From Candidatus Peregrinibacteria bacterium (GTDB taxonomy: Bacteria > Patescibacteriota > Gracilibacteria > UBA1369 > UBA12463), in assembly GCA_026395555.1 (NCBI GenBank), contig JAPLYO010000024.1:1-64000 (forward strand): a stretch of 64,000 nt of DNA, in the 5' to 3' direction. The notes beneath the pieces are model-generated. The model did no database searches and was not told the DNA's origin. It saw only the letters and a list, made by a program, of their open reading frames with translations. The translations under genes were made by a program, and so were the position numbers. Below, piece by piece: positions 50,060-59,051 of this stretch. Each line of letters opens with the position of its first letter. Within the stretch, counting starts at the first letter, position 1.

Positions 50060-51535
50060 ATGGCTACAACGAATACTATTGATACTACTGCTCAGGATGA
50101 TGAGACTCAGGCAATGCTAGCTGCCGCTGGAAACCACGAGGATCAGTTGATGACACCAGATGTCTTTAATCGTCCATCTGTGACGGTTTCCATCCCGGAT
50201 CAGCTACGAACTAGACTCACGGGAGTCTCCGATCATATTCGAACTAGCCTTGAGGAGACACTTCTTGATCAGGCTGTTCAGAATTGGAGCGCACTTCAGG
50301 CGACTATAGTTCAGTCTTTTGGCGAGTTAAACACTGTCGGCCCGCAGCGTTTCCCTCTCGAGAACTTCCTTCAGGACGCTCTTGAGATTATTGGTATGGC
50401 GCTTCGATCACACTCGATGGCCAATGTCGCCTCGGCTGACGTGAGCTCTGCGCAGGTATCTCTCGGTCTGAATCCTCGGGCAACGGAGAACTTATCTACA
50501 CCGAGAATGATGATGAAGTTGCTCCAGATTATTGAGAAAATTAATAGCGTGACTCTTGAAGAGGCAAATCAGCGTAAATTATATGTGGCAAGAATTGAGA
50601 GTATCAAAAGAGATAGGATTCAATCTGAGGAAAAACTAAGAACAACGCCAGCTGATACGGTAGAGAATCGTGCGATTCGTGCTGCGCTTGAGCTTGATAT
50701 TTCTCGTATGGGTCCACAGATTGCAGCCACCGAAGATCAGATTGCCAAGTTAGATAAGCGAGTGGCAGACATTGCCGTAGCTGCAGGAAAAATACTGAAT
50801 GTTCACTATCAGCCTGAAAATCTTTCAGCAACGGTTGATGGATTTATACAGGCCGTTCGTGATGTTCCTACGGTGGCCAGTAAGGTCTCGCCTAAGGAGC
50901 TATCGAAGCTTTCTGGAAACCCTTCACTCTCATTCACGGTTGAATTGCCGAAGGTTGAAAAGGCTGAGGTGGTATCATTAGAAGCTCCAACGATTCGTCC
51001 TCCAGCTGCTGCGAAGAAGGCTCCGGTTCGTAGTACACCTCGACGTACCCCAACTCGTTCTCCTGCATTTACCTCGCCTTTTACTTTTGCCGCCGATCAG
51101 GTTGAAGCTTTACCCGAGGGTGCTCGATTGTTGGGTACTATTAAATTGCCTAGCTCAGGAATGCGCGTTCGAGTTTATTCAGGTAGTGCCAATGCTTTGG
51201 AGCAGGTAGTTGCCGGATTGAGTTCGGGTGTACATGTTGTAACCTATATTCCGCCTGCTGCTCAGAATAGCCCTGAATCCGATGAGCAAAAAATGGCCGC
51301 AGCTAATGTCGCTACAGAATACGCCAGAGATAATATTGAATTATTTGCTACTCGATACGAGCAATATACTGGTACTGATTTGCCTCTCGAGTCTCGAGGC
51401 CATGTAAAAATATTTTCTAGTGGTGGTTCCGTACTTCACCTCAATGATTTTCCCGTTGGCCTGTTCGATGAAAAAGGCGCTCCACTTCCCGAGAAGGATC
51501 TCGTAGATTATTTGAGATTGCTTTATAGGAGCTAG
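50060..51535 (+). CDS. Unknown 491-aa multidomain protein
   Basis: I do not recognise the family. There is no signal peptide or membrane helix. Residues 1-45 are Thr/Asp/Ala-rich. About 46-290 is helical, including a likely coiled coil (EEANQRKLYVARIESIKRD; GPQIAATEDQIAKLDKRVAD). About 305-345 is a Pro/Lys/Arg-rich linker (PPAAAKKAPVRSTPRRTP), and about 350-491 is a compact alpha/beta domain (ARLLGTIKLPSSGMRVRVYSG; HLNDFPVGLFDEKGAPLPEK). The basic linker could bind nucleic acid. It is divergent from purQ and followed by another unknown gene in the same direction. Confidence 0.8.
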   Translation: MATTNTIDTTAQDDETQAMLAAAGNHEDQLMTPDVFNRPSVTVSIPDQLRTRLTGVSDHIRTSLEETLLDQAVQNWSALQATIVQSFGELNTVGPQRFPLENFLQDALEIIGMALRSHSMANVASADVSSAQVSLGLNPRATENLSTPRMMMKLLQIIEKINSVTLEEANQRKLYVARIESIKRDRIQSEEKLRTTPADTVENRAIRAALELDISRMGPQIAATEDQIAKLDKRVADIAVAAGKILNVHYQPENLSATVDGFIQAVRDVPTVASKVSPKELSKLSGNPSLSFTVELPKVEKAEVVSLEAPTIRPPAAAKKAPVRSTPRRTPTRSPAFTSPFTFAADQVEALPEGARLLGTIKLPSSGMRVRVYSGSANALEQVVAGLSSGVHVVTYIPPAAQNSPESDEQKMAAANVATEYARDNIELFATRYEQYTGTDLPLESRGHVKIFSSGGSVLHLNDFPVGLFDEKGAPLPEKDLVDYLRLLYRS

Positions 51536-51561
51536 TCCATAGGCGATAAATTCTTCCGTGA

Positions 51562-51567
51562 TACAAT
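51562..51567 (+). promoter_or_regulatory. -10 of the 531-aa unknown gene (leaderless)
   Basis: TACAAT preceded by TG one base away (TGATACAAT from 51559), an extended -10. Seven bases past its last base is the A of ATG 51574, so the mRNA is predicted to be leaderless. Confidence 0.55.
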
Positions 51568-51573
51568 CTCATT

Positions 51574-53169
51574 ATGGGACATAATTCTACCTTCAATCGA
51601 GAAATTCCGTTTCAAGATTTTGATCCAAAATTATTAGAGGGTAAAAAGGTGCAAGTGTGTACGGTGCGTCAGGCACAACTGTCTGATTTGTCCCTCGGCT
51701 CGCTTTTCTGGGTACTAAAAGCTTTTCAGGTTAAAGAAGCTGGTGGTACACAGATGATTACGGATTTTTACGATAAGAGAGATTCCGGGAATACCGGCAT
51801 GGTTGAATTATTGCAGCAGCTAGGTGTTCAGGGCGAACATGGTGCCGCCGCACCGGAACGCGCTGAAGATGTTCAGCGCGACATGTCGACTTGGCAAAGA
51901 TTTTGCGATTATGTCCGGGCTCACGCCGAAGAAGTTGAGGTTTGGAAAACGATTGGAACCGTTCGTCAGGGAATTGATCAGGTTATTGGGTCTGAATCCT
52001 ATGAGGTTCCTCAGTCGCTTGAGCGATTTCTCGAGGAACTTTCTGTCTGGGTAAGGGATATTGATAGTCCAAATGCCGTTCAATTACTTCATCATGAAGC
52101 GGAGACTACGGAGTGGGTTCGTCGACTTTTTCCTGATGCGCAGAAGGAGTTTTGGAAAATTGATTTACCGGTTGTAAATGAGTATCGAGGAAAATATCGA
52201 GATGTCTTGGATAGTGAGGCACTTGGTGAAAACTGTATTGTCCAGAGGCGGGTTCAAGATCTTGCGGAAAAATTAGCATTTAAGGGTCTGAGTGGCTCGA
52301 GTGAGGAGCAAGATGCGTGGTATCAGCAGATGTTTGATGATTTGATTGAGGCATTGGAAACGGTGAATACGAAGCTAATTATTGATGATTGGGTTCCTCC
52401 GGATTCAGGAGATTATGTCGCTATTGAATGCGTACAAAAGGTTCTTGTTTCCCTCCATAATATCGATCCGAAACTTATTCCTTTTTATCTTTTGCGTCTT
52501 ACACCTGCGCAATTGGAGTATGCTAGATTACCCGATGAAGATTTTTCTCATGGTAGAAGATTTCCTGCAGGTCATCATAGTTATGACCCTCCAGTTGGTT
52601 TTACGCAGGGTGTTGTGCTGATTGGAGAGGCTGAACTTCGAAAGCCAAATCCATCACTGCGACCATTGCATCCTTTTATTCCATTTCTCAAAAATGCGCA
52701 TATGAGGGAGCTGCATTATCCGCAGGCGCTTGATTCCTTACTTCTTAGTGAGAAATTTTCTATTACTGATTTGGCTGAATTTTGGATTGAGGTTTTGAAG
52801 GATAGGCATGATATCGCCATGATTCCTTCGATGTATACGTATCCAATTGCCGATAAACTTGCGCTTTCGATGGATATTCCGGAACCATTATGGAATCAGA
52901 TACGTGATACTTATTTCTCTGCTCTTTGCGGAATGGCGCTGGATGGAGGTTTTACTCGTAACTCGGTATTTAAAGGTGATTTTCGAGAGATTCCTATGAT
53001 TAAACGAGTACTCAAGGAAAGACGCTCGTGGCTTACTGAAGGACATTCTCTCCGTGAATTCATGGATCGTCTTGAGAGGAAACTTGCATCGAAAACGTCT
53101 GGCAATGACGAATCCGACTCTTTTGATTGCGACGATGAAGATGATCCCTCCAGGATGTTTAGGCGGTAA
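51574..53169 (+). CDS. Unknown 531-aa protein
   Basis: I do not recognise the family. The product looks soluble, mixed alpha/beta, with many Trp/Phe/Tyr residues (LSLGSLFWVLKAFQVKEAG; WQRFCDYVRAHAEEVEVW) and a mid-protein HGRRFPAGHHSYDPP segment rich in His that could bind a metal. The C-terminus is strikingly acidic (DESDSFDCDDEDD) and then ends in SRMFRR. It has its own leaderless promoter despite following the 491-aa gene by only 38 bases, so the two can be expressed separately. It ends 42 bases from the convergent pepP. Confidence 0.8.
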   Translation: MGHNSTFNREIPFQDFDPKLLEGKKVQVCTVRQAQLSDLSLGSLFWVLKAFQVKEAGGTQMITDFYDKRDSGNTGMVELLQQLGVQGEHGAAAPERAEDVQRDMSTWQRFCDYVRAHAEEVEVWKTIGTVRQGIDQVIGSESYEVPQSLERFLEELSVWVRDIDSPNAVQLLHHEAETTEWVRRLFPDAQKEFWKIDLPVVNEYRGKYRDVLDSEALGENCIVQRRVQDLAEKLAFKGLSGSSEEQDAWYQQMFDDLIEALETVNTKLIIDDWVPPDSGDYVAIECVQKVLVSLHNIDPKLIPFYLLRLTPAQLEYARLPDEDFSHGRRFPAGHHSYDPPVGFTQGVVLIGEAELRKPNPSLRPLHPFIPFLKNAHMRELHYPQALDSLLLSEKFSITDLAEFWIEVLKDRHDIAMIPSMYTYPIADKLALSMDIPEPLWNQIRDTYFSALCGMALDGGFTRNSVFKGDFREIPMIKRVLKERRSWLTEGHSLREFMDRLERKLASKTSGNDESDSFDCDDEDDPSRMFRR

Positions 53170-53211
53170 TAGAACTCATGTCGTAATCGTTCTGGAGACT
53201 ATTGCTGATTT

Positions 53212-54300
53212 CTATCGTACCTTCAGTATTACCTCCTCCAATTTCTTTGGATACTTGGCTAAATTCACAGGACCTTTCTTGGTGACGTGAATCATGTCTT
53301 CGATTCTGACGCCGAACTGGCCCTCGAGGTAGATGCCGGGTTCGGAGGTGATGACGCAGTTTTCTACAAGTTTGTTCTTATTGCCTGCGCTGACGCTGGG
53401 AGCTTCGTGGACTTCTAGGCCGATGCCGTGGCCGAGCGAGTGACCGAACTGATCCTTGTAGCCGGCCTTGGTGATGATGTCGCGTGCGATCTTGTCACAG
53501 TCACCGCCGGTGTTTCCGATCTTCATGTATTTAATGGCTTCTGTCTGAGCCTTCAGGACGGTGTTGTAAATTTTTGCCTCGAAGTCAGTAGGGGATTTCG
53601 TGAAGAATGTCCGGGTCATATCAGAGCAATATCCGCCGTAGCTGAACCCCATGTCGACGAGGACGATGTCGCCCTTTTTGAATTTTTTGTTGGTATTCTG
53701 ATGATGAGGAATGGCGCTATTTGGCCCGAATCCTACGATTGGTTTGAAGGAGATACGAACTTCATTTTCTCCGCCATACGTGAATCCAGCCATCTCTATT
53801 TCATCGGAAATTTGCTTTTCTGTTTTTCCGGATTTTAACTTCTTCATGATTTTTTGAAGCGCATCTTCCGCACATCGTTGCGCTAGAGTGATGCGATCGA
53901 TCTCTTCGTCGGTTTTCGCTATTCGAAGCATCGCGTCAATGTCGCTCAGTGGCTTGAGGGAGGCCTTTAGATGCTTTCCCCAACTGATGTATTGATTGAC
54001 CATCATGTGCTCGCTCTCAAATCCGAGCTTCTTGATGTTTTCTTTTTTGAGAAAATCGTTGAAACCCGTGCCCCTGAGCGTTGCCGTGTCGATGAAGGTG
54101 TAAAACGGAGGAAGATGCATCTCGACGTAGCCTTTGTAGCGGAAGTCGGTGAAAAAGAAATTCTTTTTTGGTGTGATAATGAGAAATCCTGTTGTTCCCG
54201 TGAACTCCGTGAGATAGCGAACGTTAATGAGATTTTTAATAATTATCGCATCTACATGCTCTTTTTTGAAAAGGGGATTGAGTTTTTTGAGTCGGTACAT
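53212..54300 (-). CDS. pepP: Xaa-Pro aminopeptidase (M24 family)
   Basis: Metallopeptidase of 362 aa that removes N-terminal residues before proline. After a creatinase-like N-domain (residues 1-130), the pita-bread catalytic fold has five metal ligands: Asp in VDMGFSYGGY and the CSDMTRTFF segment, His in GHSLGHGIGLEVHE, Glu in SEPGIYLEG and Glu in VRIEDM. Length is typical of the shorter PepP/PepQ type. It begins immediately after the ruvA stop, so the two are translated in tandem. Confidence 0.93.
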   Translation of the reverse strand: MYRLKKLNPLFKKEHVDAIIIKNLINVRYLTEFTGTTGFLIITPKKNFFFTDFRYKGYVEMHLPPFYTFIDTATLRGTGFNDFLKKENIKKLGFESEHMMVNQYISWGKHLKASLKPLSDIDAMLRIAKTDEEIDRITLAQRCAEDALQKIMKKLKSGKTEKQISDEIEMAGFTYGGENEVRISFKPIVGFGPNSAIPHHQNTNKKFKKGDIVLVDMGFSYGGYCSDMTRTFFTKSPTDFEAKIYNTVLKAQTEAIKYMKIGNTGGDCDKIARDIITKAGYKDQFGHSLGHGIGLEVHEAPSVSAGNKNKLVENCVITSEPGIYLEGQFGVRIEDMIHVTKKGPVNLAKYPKKLEEVILKVR

Positions 54301-54879
54301 TTATGAGTTCTGTAAAAAGTATCGAATAATGTCCTCTGTTTTTTGAATCTTTTCCGGTACTTCTTTGAGTCGTCGAACGATTTCGTTTCGCTGATAGCCG
54401 AGACCCAGGAGGGCGTCGATCGCCTCATCATTTTCTTTTTTAAGACTGCCCTTGGTGTGTTGAGGGAAGGCTCCGTTGCTTGTCATCTCTATCTTGTCCT
54501 TGAGCTCGGTAATGAGACGCTCCGCGATTTTTTTGCCGACACCGGGAATGCTGGTGAGTGTGGCAGTGTCGCCCTGTACGATGGCATTTTTGATAGAATC
54601 GCTTGGAAGGGACATCATGTCCGTGGCCATTTTTGGACCGATACCTTGGACGGAGATGAGCTGATTGAAGAATTTAATTGAGTCGGCTGAAGGTAATCCA
54701 TAGAGACTAATATCGTCTTCACGAACGGCTGTATGGATATAGAGTTCGAGAGATTTGCCTTCCTCAAGCGTAAAAATCATACTGGCCGGAACGGTCACGA
54801 GATAACCGACGCCTGATACGTTGAGGATAATTTTCTTCTCGAGTATTTTCTGAATGGTTCCAGAGAGGTAGGCGATCAT
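54301..54879 (-). CDS. ruvA: Holliday junction helicase subunit RuvA
   Basis: RuvA (192 aa) binds Holliday junctions as a tetramer and recruits RuvB motors. The N-terminal OB fold (IAYLSGTIQKIL; LYIHTAVREDDISLYGL), the two helix-hairpin-helix motifs (SVQGIGPKMATDMMS; SIPGVGKKIAERLITELK) and the C-terminal UBA-like RuvB-binding domain (EAIDALLGLGYQRNEIVRRL) are all seen. It follows tgt by 29 bases; ruvB is not next to it. Confidence 0.95.
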   Translation of the reverse strand: MIAYLSGTIQKILEKKIILNVSGVGYLVTVPASMIFTLEEGKSLELYIHTAVREDDISLYGLPSADSIKFFNQLISVQGIGPKMATDMMSLPSDSIKNAIVQGDTATLTSIPGVGKKIAERLITELKDKIEMTSNGAFPQHTKGSLKKENDEAIDALLGLGYQRNEIVRRLKEVPEKIQKTEDIIRYFLQNS

Positions 54880-54908
54880 AATCTTTGTTTTACGATGTAG
54901 CTACTTTA

Positions 54909-56087
54909 TCACACCTGACCCGGAATGATAAATTTTGCCAGGAAGTCCTTCTTGAATGTTGGAAATGTTCCCGCGTTGATGTGCTCGCGCATTTCTTTGG
55001 CGAGGTTGAGGAGGAAGTGGAGATTGTGGATAGAGAGGAGCATTGCCGCGAGAATTTCTTTTTCGAAGAAGATGTGGCGAATGTAGCTCAGCGAGTAGTT
55101 GCGGCAAGCATAGCATGTGCAGGTAGGGGAGAGGGGGAGCATGGATTCCCGGTACTCGGCGTTTTTGATGTGGAAGCGGCCAAATTCGGTCCAGAAGGTG
55201 CCGTGGCGGGCGATGCGGGTAGGGAGGACGCAGTCGAACATGTCTACGCCACGGTCAACGGCCTCGAGCATGTCTTCGGGGGTGCCGACGCCCATGAGGT
55301 AACGAGGTTTATTTTCCGGTAGGTGGGGCTGAAGAATATCAAGCGTGTGGTACATTTCAGGTTTTGACTCTCCAACAGAAAGACCGCCAATAGCGATTCC
55401 CGGGAGATCGAGGTCCGCCATAAATTTAGCTGATTCAACCCGTAAATCGTCATAGATTACTCCTTGGGCAATTGGGAAAAGCATCTGCTGGGCGTTTTCC
55501 GGTCGATCTTTTTGAATGAGCTCATGCTCTTTTTTGCACTTTAGTACCCAGTTGTGCGTACGATCCATGGCTCCCTTTGCATAAGCCTTATCAGATGTTC
55601 CTGGCGCACACTCATCGAAGGCCATGATGATATCCGCACCAAGCTTGGCCTCGATATGCATTACTTTTTCCGGAGTGAAGAAGTGTTTTGTTCCATCGAG
55701 ATGTGACTTGAACTCAACGCCCTCATCAGTAATTTTTACGCCTGTTTTTGTCGCCTCGTCTTCGCCGCCGGTATAATCTTTTTCTGAGCCGAGCGAGAAT
55801 ACCTGAAACCCGCCGGAGTCCGTAAGCATCGGTCGATTCCAGTTGGTCCATTTCTGTAGGCCACCCATTTTTTCTATTAACTCTTCGCCGGGTCGTAAGT
55901 GTAAATGATAGGTATTGCCCAGAATAATTTCCGCGCCCATCTCTACGAGCTCCTCGGGTTTAATGGCTTTTACCGTGCCTTTCGTGCCTACTGGCATGAA
56001 AGCAGGCGTGTGAATCTGTCCATGTGGAGTTGTGATAATTCCTGTTCGTGCACCGGAGCCTGCTTGTTTTTTGATAATTTGAAACAT
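54909..56087 (-). CDS. tgt: tRNA-guanine transglycosylase
   Basis: Tgt (392 aa) exchanges guanine 34 for a queuine precursor in tRNAs with GUN anticodons. The nucleophile and binding aspartates are in LTDSGGFQVFSLG and IMAFDECAPG. The zinc site is CTCYACRNYSLSYIRH near residue 310. Length is that of bacterial Tgt. No other queuosine gene is nearby, so the base may be made elsewhere or imported. The tgt-ruvA-pepP genes read as one operon. Confidence 0.95.
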   Translation of the reverse strand: MFQIIKKQAGSGARTGIITTPHGQIHTPAFMPVGTKGTVKAIKPEELVEMGAEIILGNTYHLHLRPGEELIEKMGGLQKWTNWNRPMLTDSGGFQVFSLGSEKDYTGGEDEATKTGVKITDEGVEFKSHLDGTKHFFTPEKVMHIEAKLGADIIMAFDECAPGTSDKAYAKGAMDRTHNWVLKCKKEHELIQKDRPENAQQMLFPIAQGVIYDDLRVESAKFMADLDLPGIAIGGLSVGESKPEMYHTLDILQPHLPENKPRYLMGVGTPEDMLEAVDRGVDMFDCVLPTRIARHGTFWTEFGRFHIKNAEYRESMLPLSPTCTCYACRNYSLSYIRHIFFEKEILAAMLLSIHNLHFLLNLAKEMREHINAGTFPTFKKDFLAKFIIPGQV

Positions 56088-56136
56088 AATATATTATTAG
56101 TAAATCGGGAACAGGTATAGACTCGTCTTCGCTCGT

Positions 56137-57126
56137 CTATTCTCTCATTTTTTTAGAAATAAAAATTTCTCCAATAATTTCCTCGATGTCTCGTTCGTGA
56201 ATAACGATATCATCGACTGTATATTTTTCTAAGAGTTTTCCTGTAATCTCTGCGGTTTTTTCTCGTGGTACTTCTATGCTATAGGTATTATTTTTTTTCT
56301 TCATTTCCGTTCCGAATTTGAGGAGTTCGCTTTCGGGAATTTCTTCTGCCGCTGTAAACTCAAGTGTTTTTGAGTCAGAATATTTCGTATGAAGTGCGTC
56401 ATAGGTCCCATCATAGAGCAGTTCTCCATGGTGAATAATAATTACACGATTACAGAGTCTGCGAATGTCCTGCATGTAGTGCGATGTGAGAATAATCGTT
56501 GCACCTTTTTCTTCATTATATTTTTTGAGAAATTCTCGTATAGCGTTTTGCGATACCACGTCCAGGCCAATCGTTGGCTCATCGAGAAAGAGGACTTTTG
56601 GGCTGTGGAGTAATGCTGCGACGAGCTCACACTTCATGCGCTGACCGAGAGAGAGTTTACGAACTTGTACATTGAGAATGTCTTTGATGTCGAGTAGTTC
56701 GCTTAGCTCCTCTAGATTTTTTTTGAAAAGTTCATCGGGAATTTCGTAAATGGCTTTGTTCAAAAGAAAGCTTTCCATGGGAGGCAAATCCCACCAGAGC
56801 TGATTTTTCTGTCCCATAACGAGGGCGAACTGTTTCTGGAATTCCGCCTTTCGCTCGAATGGTTTGTGATCTAACACACTCACTTCGCCGCTCGTCGGGT
56901 AGAGAATTCCCGAAAGCATCTTGAGTGTTGTTGTTTTTCCGGCTCCGTTTGGCCCCACAAAGCCTACAAACTCACCCGGTTGGATATCGAAACTTATACC
57001 TTTTACCGCATCGACGAATAGCTCCTCTCTATGAAATAGCCCCTTGATTGAGCCCCAAAGCCCTGGCTGCTTCTTGTAGTATGAGTACTGTTTCCTGAGA
57101 TTTTCGAGATGTATAACTGATTTCAT
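56137..57126 (-). CDS. ABC-2 type exporter, ATP-binding protein
   Basis: ABC ATPase of 329 aa that powers the two membrane proteins encoded just upstream. Walker A is GFVGPNGAGKTTTLK, the signature LSLGQRMKCELVA and Walker B VLFLDEPTIGLD; the Q-loop reads ALVMGQKNQLWWDLPP. The N-terminal insert GSIKGLFHREE before the Walker A half is typical of the COG4586 group. A C-terminal domain of about 100 residues follows. Start ATG 57126 overlaps the permease stop as ATGA; a longer open frame to 57162 is less likely. The substrate is unknown. Confidence 0.92.
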   Translation of the reverse strand: MKSVIHLENLRKQYSYYKKQPGLWGSIKGLFHREELFVDAVKGISFDIQPGEFVGFVGPNGAGKTTTLKMLSGILYPTSGEVSVLDHKPFERKAEFQKQFALVMGQKNQLWWDLPPMESFLLNKAIYEIPDELFKKNLEELSELLDIKDILNVQVRKLSLGQRMKCELVAALLHSPKVLFLDEPTIGLDVVSQNAIREFLKKYNEEKGATIILTSHYMQDIRRLCNRVIIIHHGELLYDGTYDALHTKYSDSKTLEFTAAEEIPESELLKFGTEMKKKNNTYSIEVPREKTAEITGKLLEKYTVDDIVIHERDIEEIIGEIFISKKMRE

Positions 57127-57920
57127 CCGGTGCTTTGGTAACGACGTAGGCCCATTTTCCACAATATTCTACTGATTAACAAGCTCAAAACGCTGGCTCC
57201 AACCAGCAGAAATATGTGTGATATCTTGATCGTTGAGCCTGTAAGAGCCTGCATTGGTACCTCTATCGTGAGAAGAATTGGCACGATGAAGAGGAAGAAA
57301 AGTCGTATAACATTTTGGAATATATCAGGTGGGAATTGCATAAATCTCCATATGGTAACAAAAAATTCATGTAATGCATCGATCCGATGCACCCAAAAAA
57401 GTATCAAATTGGTAATGAACCATATCGAGTAATAGACGATAAGTGTGCACACGAGAAATAATCCAAATATGAGGAGATGATAGGGGTCGAGAGAGATATG
57501 AAGTCGACTAACTTGCCGTATGAAAAGTCCGAGTGGTGGAAGTGTTGAGAAGAGGGAGGTGAGCGAGAAGTAGCGCATGGATACGAAGAACTGACTATCA
57601 ACCGGTTTTGTGAGTACGATATCGAGTTTTCCTTCGGATATATATTCCGGAAAGGTTGAGAAATTTTTTATAAAAAATGTGAAGCCGATCGTATCTACCA
57701 AAAAGAATATGCTTAAGTACAGTAATGCCTGATCGTAATTTAGTGACCCTATGGAGGCGGCATTTTTGTAGATGATGTCATACATCATAATATATAGCCC
57801 AAAGAGCATGAGACGGGCAGAGAATGACAGGATGAGGTGGGTGCGGAAGAGTAACTCCCTGGTGGTGCAGTTTGAGACGAAGTGTAGATAGAGCTTGATG
57901 TAGCGAATCAGTGTTTTCAT
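57123..57920 (-). CDS. ABC-2 type exporter permease, second subunit
   Basis: Membrane protein of 265 aa (COG3694/ABC2 family) with about six helices, starting with KTLIRYIKLYLHFVS and including FPEYISEGKLDIVLTKPVDSQF, the cytosolic loop typical of these permeases. ATG 57920 is six bases past the upstream permease stop and fits an operon better than the open frame to 58010. It ends with TGA in an ATGA overlap with the ATPase start. Confidence 0.88.
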   Translation of the reverse strand: MKTLIRYIKLYLHFVSNCTTRELLFRTHLILSFSARLMLFGLYIMMYDIIYKNAASIGSLNYDQALLYLSIFFLVDTIGFTFFIKNFSTFPEYISEGKLDIVLTKPVDSQFFVSMRYFSLTSLFSTLPPLGLFIRQVSRLHISLDPYHLLIFGLFLVCTLIVYYSIWFITNLILFWVHRIDALHEFFVTIWRFMQFPPDIFQNVIRLFFLFIVPILLTIEVPMQALTGSTIKISHIFLLVGASVLSLLISRILWKMGLRRYQSTG

Positions 57921-57925
57921 AGTAT

Positions 57926-58720
57926 TTATATTCCGGTGGCTTCGTAGTTTTTGGTTCCGTCTTTCCACATAAGGTGGCATATTCCATAGAGTATTACTAT
58001 CCAAATGCACTGTATTGCGAGCCCAAGAAGCATCTCGTGCATAGATAGTTGATTGAAATATACCTGCATAGGAAAGTTGTAGTAATAGGCAAATGGGAGG
58101 TATTTAAACGCGTTCTGGAGTTCTGGAGGCAGGAGGCTTAATGGAAAAATATACCCAGACATGAGTCCCGTGATCTGCTCCTTCAGGCCATTGAGCGAGT
58201 GGGTCTCGATCATGTAGAAGGCCATAAGCCCGATAATAAAGGCGAGCAAAAAGAATGATGTGAGTGAGAGGAAGAGGTTGACTCCAATGATGAGAAAGTT
58301 CCATAGGGACATTTGCCATATGAAGTATTTTTTCAGAAAAAATATCATCACGATGTAAATCGGAATGACGATGGCAAGATTGATTATTCGTATGCCGATG
58401 CGTTCTCCGAATTTGAAGGAGAGATAACTAATTGGGCGGGTGATGAACTGGTTGAGTTGACCGTCCTTGATATCTTTTGCAATTCGCTCCTCGCTGTAGG
58501 TCGAAACGATACGATTAAAGAGTCGGGTGAGGATATAGTAGGTCACCATCATATTCAGCGAAAAACCGCCGATTGAGTCCTTTTTGGAGTATACGTTCGA
58601 CCAAAGATAGGCCATCAAGATGATCGGTGCCATATTCACATAGAGCCAATATACAAGCTGGAAGCGCATTTCCAGCGCATCTATTACTCCAATCTTGATG
58701 TAGGCTTTGAACTTATTCAT
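57926..58720 (-). CDS. ABC-2 type exporter permease, first subunit
   Basis: Membrane protein of 264 aa with about six helices. KIGVIDALEMRFQLVYWLY opens it, and the loop ERIAKDIKDGQLNQFITRPISY is the counterpart of the one in the next permease; both are typical of COG4587/COG3694 paired permeases. With the next gene and the ATPase it forms a heterodimeric exporter. Relatives have been called daunorubicin- or viologen-type exporters; the substrate here cannot be told. rpmE lies 32 bases upstream on the same strand. Confidence 0.88.
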   Translation of the reverse strand: MNKFKAYIKIGVIDALEMRFQLVYWLYVNMAPIILMAYLWSNVYSKKDSIGGFSLNMMVTYYILTRLFNRIVSTYSEERIAKDIKDGQLNQFITRPISYLSFKFGERIGIRIINLAIVIPIYIVMIFFLKKYFIWQMSLWNFLIIGVNLFLSLTSFFLLAFIIGLMAFYMIETHSLNGLKEQITGLMSGYIFPLSLLPPELQNAFKYLPFAYYYNFPMQVYFNQLSMHEMLLGLAIQCIWIVILYGICHLMWKDGTKNYEATGI

Positions 58721-58752
58721 GAAGAGGAAGGGTGTCTTCCACCAGAAAAGTT

Positions 58753-59013
58753 TTACTCTTCTTCGCCTTCAGCTTTCTTTTTCTTAGACTTAGCTACTGT
58801 TGCTTTCTCTTCTGTAGCCTTCTGTCGTGCTCTAAACTTCTCAACACGTCCAGCTGTATCTACGAGACGCTGTTTTCCTGTGAAGAATGGGTGGCAAGCT
58901 GAGCAAAGTTCCGTCTTCAACTCTTTCTTTGTTGATCCGGTAACGATGACGTTTCCGCATGCGCAGGTGATCTGAACATCGGAGAAGTAGTTTGGGTGGA
59001 TTCCTGATTTCAT
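58753..59013 (-). CDS. rpmE: 50S ribosomal protein L31
   Basis: L31 (86 aa) sits at the inter-subunit bridge of the large ribosomal subunit. [17 protein letters not shown] starts it, and the four-cysteine zinc form is present (CACGN, then [12 protein letters not shown]). Residues 60-86 are a Lys/Glu/Ala-rich tail longer than in most bacteria, probably disordered. It follows the surface-protein gene by 38 bases on the same strand. Confidence 0.95.
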   Translation of the reverse strand: MKSGIHPNYFSDVQITCACGNVIVTGSTKKELKTELCSACHPFFTGKQRLVDTAGRVEKFRARQKATEEKATVAKSKKKKAEGEEE

Positions 59014-59051
59014 AATAATGGGGTTGGGAGTGATGTAATTCAGCTTTGTCC

